Position numbers and translations under genes: made by a program. Shown one piece after another: positions 8,191-14,571 of a DNA stretch of 22,581 nt. The notes below the pieces were generated by a model. It was not told the DNA's origin. It did no database searches and saw only the letters and a list, made by a program, of their open reading frames with translations. Positions within the stretch are counted from its first letter, which is position 1. The number at the start of each line of letters is the position of its first letter. The stretch is from CAZART01 sp964487555 (lineage in GTDB: Bacteria; Bacteroidota; Rhodothermia; Rhodothermales; VXPQ01): contig CAZART010000088.1 in the NCBI GenBank assembly GCA_964487555.1, forward strand, positions 1 to 22,581. The letters run 5' to 3'.

Positions 8191-9195
8191 CTACGCGGAG
8201 CGACTCGAGCAGCGAATCGAAGAGCGCCGGACAATAAGGTCGACCGGAAATACGCGCTCTTGCGGCGGACCCACATGGCCTTCCATCCGCCCGATGAGCA
8301 TTTCCATAGCCGCGCAACCCATCTCGTAGGCGGGCTGCTCGGCCACCGTCAGAAAAGGATCCATGGAGGCGGCGATCTCGAGATCTTCGAAGCAAGCGAG
8401 CGCGACGTCCTCGGGTACACGCAGGGCGTGCCGGCGCAGCGCCACAAGGACCCCTACGGCAACGAGATTGTTGGCGGCGACGATCGCCTCCGGCACTTCG
8501 TTCTCCTCTACGAGCATGTCCGTAATCTGCTCGCCGCTGGAGCGATCGTACTTTCCGAGATGGACGCGCACGTCGAGTCCGGCACCCTCCATGGCATTTC
8601 GATATCCGGACAGCCGGTCTTCCAGGGAGGAAATTCCCGGTTGTCCTCCGACGAAGGCGATGTCTCGGAATCCTTGCTCCAGGAAGTGGTCGACCAGTCG
8701 GCGGGCACCGACATAGGAATCGCCACGGACGACGTCGGCGTGCACGTCTTTCAATCTACGGTCGATCAATACGATCGGAATTCCCCGCCGTCCGACCCGT
8801 TCGAGGTGGTGGCTCTCTCCAGGGGAAGGTGACAGGAGGACCCCGTCGACGCGACGGGAAACGAGAGCGTCCAGATAGTGCTGCTCTTTCTGTAAAGATT
8901 CGTCCGTGTTACCGACGAAGAGCGTGTATCCGTGCCGCTGCGCGGTGTCTTCGATGCCGCGGGCCAGCGTCGTAAAGAACGGATTGGTGAGATCGGAGAG
9001 AATGGCGGCGACCGTGTGGGTCTTGCCCTGAACGAGGCTGCGCGCTGCCGCGTTGGGGACGTATTGAAGTGCCGTTATCGCCTCTTCGACCCGTTTTCTC
9101 GTCGAGGGCGCCACCTTGCTCGGCTGGTTAAAGTAGCGCGAGACGGTCATGGCGCTGACGCCGGCCTTCTTAGCGACGTCGATGATATTGCTCAC
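8191..9195 (-). CDS. LacI-family transcriptional regulator 1
   Basis: A 334-residue regulator starting at GTG 9195. The frame stays open upstream to 9435, but that stretch has no domain similarity and includes a promoter and operator. The first residues after the GTG form the textbook LacI helix-turn-helix NIIDVAKKAGVSAMTVSRYF. The hinge helix region is YVPNAAARSLVQGKTHTVA, followed by a periplasmic-binding-protein-like effector domain: DLTNPFFTTLARGIED, GVLLSPSPG, IPIVLIDRR, AFVGGQPGISSLEDRLSGYR, IVAANNLVAVG and AEQPAYEMG. It probably senses a monosaccharide or phosphosugar. A palindrome and promoter sit 150-180 bp upstream, suggesting autoregulation. A related palindrome precedes the isomerase/ABC operon, making that the probable target. 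The C-terminus ends in a short Ser/Arg tail. Confidence 0.94.
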   Translation of the reverse strand: MSNIIDVAKKAGVSAMTVSRYFNQPSKVAPSTRKRVEEAITALQYVPNAAARSLVQGKTHTVAAILSDLTNPFFTTLARGIEDTAQRHGYTLFVGNTDESLQKEQHYLDALVSRRVDGVLLSPSPGESHHLERVGRRGIPIVLIDRRLKDVHADVVRGDSYVGARRLVDHFLEQGFRDIAFVGGQPGISSLEDRLSGYRNAMEGAGLDVRVHLGKYDRSSGEQITDMLVEENEVPEAIVAANNLVAVGVLVALRRHALRVPEDVALACFEDLEIAASMDPFLTVAEQPAYEMGCAAMEMLIGRMEGHVGPPQERVFPVDLIVRRSSIRCSSRSA

Positions 9196-9341
9196 AGGTA
9201 TGTACCGGCGTGACGGATTTCTCCACGGATGACGGGAGGCAGCAGCCCACGACTCTCGTGAAGTAGTTCTCCGAAGGAGATGGTGGGAGGGTTTCGGACG
9301 TTTCCTGGCGGCCCGACGGCGGCGTGCCGACCCCGTACAAG

Positions 9342-9372
9342 GAAAGGTAACGGATGATGATAAGGTTATCAA
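9342..9372 (-). promoter_or_regulatory. Predicted Bacteroidota-type promoter of LacI regulator 1
   Basis: On the minus strand TTG (9372-9370) is followed after 20 bases by TACCTTTC (9349-9342), one mismatch from TAnnTTTG. Spacing fits the Bacteroidota primary-sigma consensus. The operator at 9358-9371 lies between the two elements. A start just downstream gives a leader of about 140 nt to the GTG at 9195. Confidence 0.5.
9358..9371. promoter_or_regulatory. LacI-type operator upstream of LacI regulator 1
   Basis: TGATAAGGTTATCA has perfect 6-bp arms TGATAA/TTATCA around GG. Read on the minus strand it is TGATAACCTTATCA and shares TGnTAnCCTTAnCA with the site at 6569-6582. It sits between the -33 and -7 elements of the predicted lacI promoter, a position suited to autorepression. 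Confidence 0.65.
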
Positions 9373-9398
9373 GTGCATGAATTCGGCGTAGCAAAATG

Positions 9399-10880
9399 CT
9401 ACTCGGATCCCTTCGATTCTTCGAGTTGCTCCCAAACCGCATCGATACGTCCCGGCTCACCCTCATTCGCGCCTTCGACGCCCGTTTCGCTGTCCCCAAG
9501 GTCGGCGCGGGCCTGCTCGATGAAGATCATGAGCTGCTCGACGATCTCCGGGTTCTCGTCGGCGATATTCTGCGTTTCGCCCGGATCGTTCTCCAGATGA
9601 TACAGCGAGAGATCGATGTGTCTGATCTGCTGGGTGCCGACGTCGCCCCCCTGGCCCGGAACGTCGGGTGCAAGATAGTCGTGCGGAACGTGCAGCTTCC
9701 AGGGACCGCTCCGCACCGCCTGCAGCCGCCTATCCAGATAATAATAGATCGGCCGCTCGCGATAAGGGCTTACGGCCCCTGTCCGCCCGGCAAGGAGTGG
9801 TCCGATATCATGACCGTCGATCATTCGGTCGTCGGGGAGCCGCGCTCCCGCCATCCGGGCGATGGTCGGAAACAGGTCCATGGACGTTACGACTTCATCG
9901 GACACCCGGTCGGATGGGATCTGATCCGGCCAGCTTACTATCGCGGGCACGCGGTGGCCGCCTTCGAACGTGGTGATCTTCCCTTCGCGCAGGTTGCCCG
10001 CCGATCCACCGTGATCTCCGAAAACAAGCCACGGGCCGTTGTCGGAGGTAAAGACGATGAGCGTCCGGCGACGAAGGTCTCGCTCTTCCAGGGCCTGAAC
10101 GATCTGTCCGACCGACCAGTCGATTTCACGAATCACGTCGCCGTAGAGACCGCTTTCCGTACTTCCGCGGAACCGGTCCGATGCGTACAGAGGGACGTGA
10201 GGAAACGGATGTGCCATGTACAGGAAGAAAGGTCTTTCGCGGTTTTCGGCGATGAATTCGACGGCCCTTTCGGTAAAGCGGCGAGTCAGGGTCGCCTGAT
10301 CCGGCTCCCGCTCGATCACGGTTGAATCCTCAATGAGCGGAAGGGGAGGAAACCGATCGCGAACGTCTTCCCGTGGATTGTTTTGCGGATCGGGACTCAT
10401 GTCGTTGGAATAGGGCAGGCCGAGGAAGTGGTCGAAACCATGGTTCCGGGGCAGAAATTTGGGATGGGCGCCGAGATGCCATTTGCCGAATACCGCCGTT
10501 GCATATCCTTGCTCCTTGAGCACTTCCGCGAGCGTCACTTCCTCCGGATTAAGCCCCAGCTTTTCGCGTGGGAAGAGTACGCTCGGCAAACCGGCCCGGA
10601 CCGGATACCGGCCGGTAAGCAGAGCCGCTCGCGACGGCGTGCAAATACTCGCCGGCACGTAGAAGGACGTGAATCGCGTGCCCTCCCGGGCGAGCCCGTC
10701 CAGATGCGGCGTCTCAAATCCCTCAGCCCCATATACCCCGACGTCGGCATAGCCCTGATCGTCCGTCAGGATCACGATTACGTTGGGCGGATCCTCCGTC
10801 GGATCGACGGTGGAACGGTCTGCACGCGAACACGAAACCATCCCCGCCATCACCAGAACCAAAATGATTCTATACGTCAT
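9399..10880 (-). CDS. Lipoprotein S1-family sulfatase (formylglycine type), copy 2
   Basis: A 493-residue sulfatase. The frame is open upstream to 11054, but that extension crosses a promoter and an operator. Starting at ATG 10880 gives a clean lipoprotein signal with lipobox MVSC (Cys17), so the enzyme is membrane-anchored. Catalytic features are NVIVILTDDQGYADVG (Asp40-Asp41), the formylglycine motif CTPSRAALLTGRYP with Cys80, VFGKWHLGAHP, NHGFDHFLGLPYSNDM, FTSDNGPW and a C-terminal RSGPWKLHVPHD subdomain. It resembles copy 1 throughout but differs in anchoring and in the region before the second metal ligand, consistent with two positions or sugars on one polymer. It is divergent from LacI regulator 2 across a 273-bp control region. 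The TAG stop precedes the LacI 1 promoter. Confident family call, unknown substrate. Confidence 0.95.
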   Translation of the reverse strand: MTYRIILVLVMAGMVSCSRADRSTVDPTEDPPNVIVILTDDQGYADVGVYGAEGFETPHLDGLAREGTRFTSFYVPASICTPSRAALLTGRYPVRAGLPSVLFPREKLGLNPEEVTLAEVLKEQGYATAVFGKWHLGAHPKFLPRNHGFDHFLGLPYSNDMSPDPQNNPREDVRDRFPPLPLIEDSTVIEREPDQATLTRRFTERAVEFIAENRERPFFLYMAHPFPHVPLYASDRFRGSTESGLYGDVIREIDWSVGQIVQALEERDLRRRTLIVFTSDNGPWLVFGDHGGSAGNLREGKITTFEGGHRVPAIVSWPDQIPSDRVSDEVVTSMDLFPTIARMAGARLPDDRMIDGHDIGPLLAGRTGAVSPYRERPIYYYLDRRLQAVRSGPWKLHVPHDYLAPDVPGQGGDVGTQQIRHIDLSLYHLENDPGETQNIADENPEIVEQLMIFIEQARADLGDSETGVEGANEGEPGRIDAVWEQLEESKGSE

Positions 10881-11024
10881 CTCTGAGAATCTGACGCTGG
10901 CAATGGATTGAAATGAATATCCGAACCGGCCAGGTATCGTTGCATCTCCTGATTCCTCGAAGGGCCACCGGTGAGAGCGCCCGACAGTGCCGCGAAATTC
11001 GATGGGCTCAATCGCCGTCTCGAT

Positions 11025-11042
11025 GATGTTCGCGTGAACATC
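11025..11042. promoter_or_regulatory. 18-bp palindromic operator between sulfatase 2 and LacI 2
   Basis: GATGTTCGCGTGAACATC has perfect 7-bp arms GATGTTC/GAACATC around GCGT, the best inverted repeat in the window's spacers. It lies about 10 bases downstream of the predicted minus-strand -7 box at 11052-11059, at the presumed transcription start of sulfatase 2. Its core TTCGCGTGAA recurs as TTCGTGTGAA at 12388-12397. LacI regulator 2, encoded next door, is the expected binder. Confidence 0.68.
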
Positions 11043-11051
11043 CTTCCCCAG

Positions 11052-11083
11052 CAAACGTACTTACAGCAGATTTCAAACTGCAA
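11052..11083 (-). promoter_or_regulatory. Predicted Bacteroidota-type promoter of sulfatase 2
   Basis: On the minus strand TTG (11083-11081) is followed after 21 bases by TACGTTTG (11059-11052), an exact TAnnTTTG match. The resulting transcript would have a leader of about 165 nt before the ATG at 10880. The palindrome at 11025-11042 falls at the start site. No convincing plus-strand promoter for LacI 2 was found in the same 273-bp spacer. Confidence 0.5.
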
Positions 11084-11153
11084 CTATGGGCGGTATCCAT
11101 CACACGTATTTCACAGCGGCATCCCAATTTCCCGCCTGCGAAGGCCCGTTCTC

Positions 11154-12191
11154 ATGCGAGGTGATTCACACGCCGAAACTCCGTACGATCGCGGTCCGCG
11201 GAAGGCGACGCTCTACGACGTCGCCAAGCGAGCGGGCGTCAGCCACATCACCGTTTCCCGATACTTTCGCCAGCCCGATAAGCTCGCCGCGCACACGAAA
11301 AAACGGGTGCAGAAGGCCGTCGAAGCGCTGCAATACGTTCCCAACGCGGCCGCCCGTAGCCTGGTAAGCGGTCAGACCGAAATGGTCGCACTGATCGTCC
11401 CGGATATTACGAACACGTTCTATACGCGCCTGGCACGCGGCGTAGAAGATGAAGCCCGGAAACAGGGCTTTACGCTCGTGCTCGGCAACACGGACGAATC
11501 GCTGGATGAACAGCGGAAACATCTTGACACGCTCGTCTCGCACCGCGTCCTCGGCGTTCTCCTCGCTCCGGCGGTCGGCACGGATAAGCACTTGTCACAG
11601 ATCCTCGACCACAAAATCCCCGTCGTGCTGATCGACCGCTCCGTCCAGGGGGCCGCGGCCGACGTCGTGCGCTGCGACACCGGCGGCGGCACGCGGCAGC
11701 TTGTGCATCATCTGATTGACCGCGGACATAGAGACATCGTCTTTGTCGGCGGGAATGCCGACGTCACCTCGCTTCGAGATCGCCTCACCGGATACCGGCA
11801 GGCCATCAAAGAAGCCGGGCTCCAGGAGCGCATCTTTCTCGGCCGTTTCGATCGCGAAAGCGGCCGCGAAATCGCCGAGCACCTCGTCAATGGACAGGCG
11901 GCTGAACTTCCGGATGCCATCATAGCCGCAAACAACAAGGTGCTCGTAGGCGTGCTCGACGTACTCCGGCAGCATCAACTACACGTCCCGTCCGACATCG
12001 CAGTGGCATGCATCGACGACATCGAGCCCGCCGCAGCCATTGATCCGTTTCTAACCGTCGTCAATCAGCCCGCCTATGAGATGGGACGCGAGGCTATGCA
12101 ACTGCTCAAGTCGCGCATCGACGGCGTTCAGTCGTCTCCGTGCGAGCGCATCCTTCCGTCGGAACTGATTATCCGCAAGTCGTCGCTCTGA
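11154..12191 (+). CDS. LacI-family transcriptional regulator 2
   Basis: A 345-residue regulator. The frame opens at 10971, but ATG 11154 is preferred because GAAGG lies 8-12 bases upstream and only about 20 residues precede the helix-turn-helix ATLYDVAKRAGVSHITVSRY. The hinge is YVPNAAARSLVSGQTEMVA. The effector domain has IVPDITNTFYTRLARGVED, GVLLAPAVG, IPVVLIDRSV, DIVFVGGNADVTSLRDRLTG, IIAANNKVLVG and VVNQPAYEMG. It is clearly paralogous to LacI 1, especially in the hinge and the RGxED and QPAYEMG stretches, and even closer to the decayed fragment at 18438-18646. It is divergent from sulfatase 2 and followed by the SDR operon after an intrinsic terminator. The matching palindromes at 11025-11042 and 12386-12399 suggest it controls both flanks. 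Confidence 0.94.
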   Translation: MRGDSHAETPYDRGPRKATLYDVAKRAGVSHITVSRYFRQPDKLAAHTKKRVQKAVEALQYVPNAAARSLVSGQTEMVALIVPDITNTFYTRLARGVEDEARKQGFTLVLGNTDESLDEQRKHLDTLVSHRVLGVLLAPAVGTDKHLSQILDHKIPVVLIDRSVQGAAADVVRCDTGGGTRQLVHHLIDRGHRDIVFVGGNADVTSLRDRLTGYRQAIKEAGLQERIFLGRFDRESGREIAEHLVNGQAAELPDAIIAANNKVLVGVLDVLRQHQLHVPSDIAVACIDDIEPAAAIDPFLTVVNQPAYEMGREAMQLLKSRIDGVQSSPCERILPSELIIRKSSL

Positions 12192-12314
12192 CGCAATTTG
12201 AAGCGGAGGTGCCGGCTTCGCGCCTGCAGCGCGTGACGTCCCACACACGCCGGGCGAATAATCCGAATCCCCTTTCGCTGTTCCCCGTGTTGAGATTCGA
12301 AAAGCCCACGCGCA

Positions 12315-12347
12315 ACCGGCGTCCTAGACTAGGAGGCCGGTCTTTTT
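12315..12347 (+). terminator. Strong intrinsic terminator after LacI 2
   Basis: Arms at 12315-12327 and 12329-12341 are complementary over 13 positions with one mismatch (ACCGGC then TCCTAG against CTAGGA then GCCGGT), followed by C and five Ts at 12343-12347. It is 124 bp after the LacI 2 stop and ahead of the next promoter-like sequence, isolating the SDR operon from read-through. Confidence 0.85.
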
Positions 12348-12380
12348 CGACGTCTTTCGCTTTGGTTTCTTAATAGCTAC

Positions 12381-12404
12381 GATCTGTTTCGTGTGAAACG
12401 TATC
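12381..12404. promoter_or_regulatory. Operator-like palindrome upstream of the SDR operon
   Basis: The core GTTTCGTGTGAAAC (12386-12399) has perfect 5-bp arms around GTGT. Three more outer pairs (GAT at 12381 and ATC at 12402) extend the symmetry with two breaks. The central TTCGTGTGAA matches TTCGCGTGAA at 11029-11038 in nine of ten positions, so both look like sites for LacI regulator 2. Confidence 0.62.
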
Positions 12405-12408
12405 TTTG
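12401..12408 (+). promoter_or_regulatory. Candidate -7 box of the SDR operon promoter
   Basis: TATCTTTG is an exact match to the Bacteroidota -7 element TAnnTTTG and overlaps the right edge of the palindrome. No TTG is visible 19-21 bases upstream, so the promoter may depend on an activator or be a chance match. It lies about 80 bp before the SDR start codon. Confidence 0.4.
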
Positions 12409-12486
12409 GTAGGCCGGCCCGGCGCCGAATATGATAGTTCGTTAGACCGTTCGTCGCCGCGGTTATTGAAGTAAACGGTCCGAACA

Positions 12487-13521
12487 ATGCCCGCGCAACT
12501 GTCAGTCTCGTCAGAAGAGGATCTCACGAACGCCCTATCGGAGCCGTACCCGGAGGACATAGAATTCGCGAGTCAGCTGGATGGAGACGTCATCGTCCTC
12601 GGGGCCGGCGGCAAGATGGGCCCCACGCTTGTGAGACGCATGAAGGCAGCCGTGGATCGAGCAGGAACCCGCAGCCGCATCTTCGCCGCATCTCGATTCT
12701 CCGACGAGAGCAGTCGCAAAGAGATCGTGGACGCGGGGGCCGATGTGATCAGCGCCGATCTTCTCGATGACAAAGCGCTATACGCCCTTCCCGAATGTCG
12801 AAACGTGATCCACCTCGTCGGCATGAAATTCGGATCGAGCGGAAAGCAGCCGCTCACATGGGCTCTCAACTCATACCTCCCTGGCCGCGTCGCCGTTCGA
12901 TACAAGAACGCGCGTATCCTGGTTCTTTCCACCGGAAACGTGTATGCGCAAGTGCCCTCAGATTCCGGCGGCTCGAAGGAGGAGGATCCGCCCGAACCGG
13001 TGGGCGAATACGCCCAATCATGCCTGGGACGTGAACGCATCTTCGAGCATTTCTCGAGCCGGAATGGGACACCCGTGTGCATTGTGCGCCTCAACTACGC
13101 CGTGGAAGCGCGCTACGGTGTCTTTCTCGACGTCGCGACAAAGGTCTACAACGGTGAGCCGGTGTCGCTATCGATGGGATACGTGAACACAATCTGGCAG
13201 GGAGATGCCAATTCCGTCTGCATGCGAGCATTGGATCTTTGCGACACGCCGGCGGAGATCCTCAACCTGACCGGCCCCGAAGTGATCTCGGTTCGCAAAA
13301 TAGCCGAGACCTTCGGCAAACGCTTCGGCGTCGAACCGGTTATCGAGGGAACGGAACGGCCGACCGCCTTCCTCAGCGACGCGTCCCGCTGTCACGAGCT
13401 GTTCGGCAAGCCCCATGTTAAGCCCGACGAAGTCATCGATCTCGTCGCCGGCTGGGTCGAGGCCGGCAGAGCGATCCACGGCAAGCCGACCAAGTTTGAA
13501 GTGCATGACGGCCGATTCTAA
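12487..13521 (+). CDS. NAD(P)-dependent epimerase/dehydratase-family protein (extended SDR, atypical)
   Basis: A 344-residue soluble Rossmann protein. The cofactor motif is VLGAGGKMG (GxGGxxG at 39-45), preceded by an unusual 30-residue N-terminal extension. Other SDR landmarks are DVISADLLDD, NVIHLVGMKF and LVLSTGNVY (146-153). The catalytic region reads GEYAQSCLGRERIFE: Tyr175 is present, but position 179, where the YxxxK Lys should be, is Cys. That casts doubt on standard SDR proton-relay chemistry, so it may be a divergent dehydrogenase, a reductase using another residue, or a non-classical epimerase. It is first in a plus-strand operon, with a DHDPS-family lyase starting 30 bp later. Together they suggest oxidation or epimerisation of a sugar (acid) followed by aldol cleavage. 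The start at ATG 12487 has only a weak ribosome-binding sequence. Confidence 0.86.
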   Translation: MPAQLSVSSEEDLTNALSEPYPEDIEFASQLDGDVIVLGAGGKMGPTLVRRMKAAVDRAGTRSRIFAASRFSDESSRKEIVDAGADVISADLLDDKALYALPECRNVIHLVGMKFGSSGKQPLTWALNSYLPGRVAVRYKNARILVLSTGNVYAQVPSDSGGSKEEDPPEPVGEYAQSCLGRERIFEHFSSRNGTPVCIVRLNYAVEARYGVFLDVATKVYNGEPVSLSMGYVNTIWQGDANSVCMRALDLCDTPAEILNLTGPEVISVRKIAETFGKRFGVEPVIEGTERPTAFLSDASRCHELFGKPHVKPDEVIDLVAGWVEAGRAIHGKPTKFEVHDGRF

Positions 13522-13551
13522 TCCGCATCTCACCAGCTCTCGATCCTCGCT

Positions 13552-14571
13552 GTGAACGTACGCGAACGCCTCTTCGAGGGTGCGGTTATTCCGGCCCACC
13601 CGCTCGCTCTCAATCAGGAGCTTCGGCTCGACGAAATACATCAGCGAGCACTATCGCGCTACTACATCGCGGCACGCGCAGGCGGACTCGCCGTGGGCGT
13701 GCACACGACGCAATTCGAGATTCACGACGAAAAGGTCGGGCTTTACCGTCCCGTCCTCGAGCTGGCCGCCGAAGAAGCATCGAACTCGACCGCTGATCCG
13801 ATCATGGTCGCGGGCTTGGTGGGTCCGACATCGCAGGCCATTAGCGAGGCCCGGCTTGCACGAGATTTGGGATATCACTGTGGGCTCCTCAGCCTTGCGG
13901 CCCTGTCCGACGCCGACGACGACGCTCTCGTCGAGCATGCACGTGCGGTGGCAGACGTGCTTCCGATCTTCGGGTTTTACCTGCAGCCCGCCGTCGGCGG
14001 CCGTATCCTGTCAGCCAGTTTCTGGCGCGAACTCGTGGAAATAGAGAACCTCGTTGCGATTAAGATAGCGCCCTTTAATCGCTACCAGACGCTCGACGTC
14101 GTTCGGGCCGTTGCGGAATCGGGGCGTGGCAGGGAGGTCGCTCTGTATACCGGAAATGATGACAATATCGTCGTCGACCTGCTCACCACATTCCCATACG
14201 ACGGTATCCGGATTCGCGGAGGACTCCTGGGCCACTGGGCCGTATGGACGCGGAAGGCCGTTGAGCTGCTACAGGAGATTAAGGCTATCCGCGAAACGGA
14301 CGTCATTCCTGCCGAGATGCTCACCCGGAATGCGGAGGTGACGGACGCAAACGCGGCCATTTTCGATCCAGCGCACAATTTCGCCGGCTGCCTCCCAGGA
14401 ATTCACCAGGTACTCCGACGACAGGGATTGCTTCGCGGCTTATGGACCCTGGATCCGGATGAACGGCTTTCGCCCGGACAAGACGAGGAAATCGACCGGA
14501 TCTATCGTGATTATCCGCATCTCACCGACGACGACTTCGTGCGCGACCATCTTGACGAATGGCTGAGATAA
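13552..14571 (+). CDS. Dihydrodipicolinate synthase-family (DapA/NanA-like) lyase
   Basis: A 339-residue class I aldolase-family TIM barrel, starting at GTG 13552. The Schiff-base lysine is Lys171 in NLVAIKIAPFNRY, matching the IKxA motif after strand 6. The conserved catalytic Tyr is probably Tyr143 in IFGFYLQPAVGG, replacing the usual YNxP. The substrate-binding Thr-Thr pair is at 52-53 (VGVHTTQFEIHDE), where DapA has GTTGE, so the carboxylate pocket differs from DapA and NanA. The protein is about 40 residues longer than typical DapA. No lysine-biosynthesis gene is nearby. The context of SDR and transporter points to cleavage of, or condensation with, a 2-keto sugar acid; this is inference. 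The stop lies 13 nt inside the next gene, implying coupled translation. Confidence 0.9.
   Translation: MNVRERLFEGAVIPAHPLALNQELRLDEIHQRALSRYYIAARAGGLAVGVHTTQFEIHDEKVGLYRPVLELAAEEASNSTADPIMVAGLVGPTSQAISEARLARDLGYHCGLLSLAALSDADDDALVEHARAVADVLPIFGFYLQPAVGGRILSASFWRELVEIENLVAIKIAPFNRYQTLDVVRAVAESGRGREVALYTGNDDNIVVDLLTTFPYDGIRIRGGLLGHWAVWTRKAVELLQEIKAIRETDVIPAEMLTRNAEVTDANAAIFDPAHNFAGCLPGIHQVLRRQGLLRGLWTLDPDERLSPGQDEEIDRIYRDYPHLTDDDFVRDHLDEWLR

Noticed and set aside
9268..9280. Small hairpin TCTCC-GAA-GGAGA in the LacI 1 leader
   Set aside because: Five base pairs with a 3-base loop is too short to assign a role and could be chance.
9196..9435. N-terminal extension of LacI regulator 1
   Set aside because: LacI proteins start with the helix-turn-helix. 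The extension has no recognisable sequence and contains a promoter and palindrome, so GTG 9195 was chosen.
10881..11054. N-terminal extension of sulfatase 2
   Set aside because: It would bury the lipoprotein signal and overlap the predicted operator; ATG 10880 starts directly with a signal and lipobox.
12324..12560. 78-residue minus-strand frame across the SDR upstream region
   Set aside because: It crosses the intrinsic terminator, the palindrome and the SDR start, and has no domain-like sequence.
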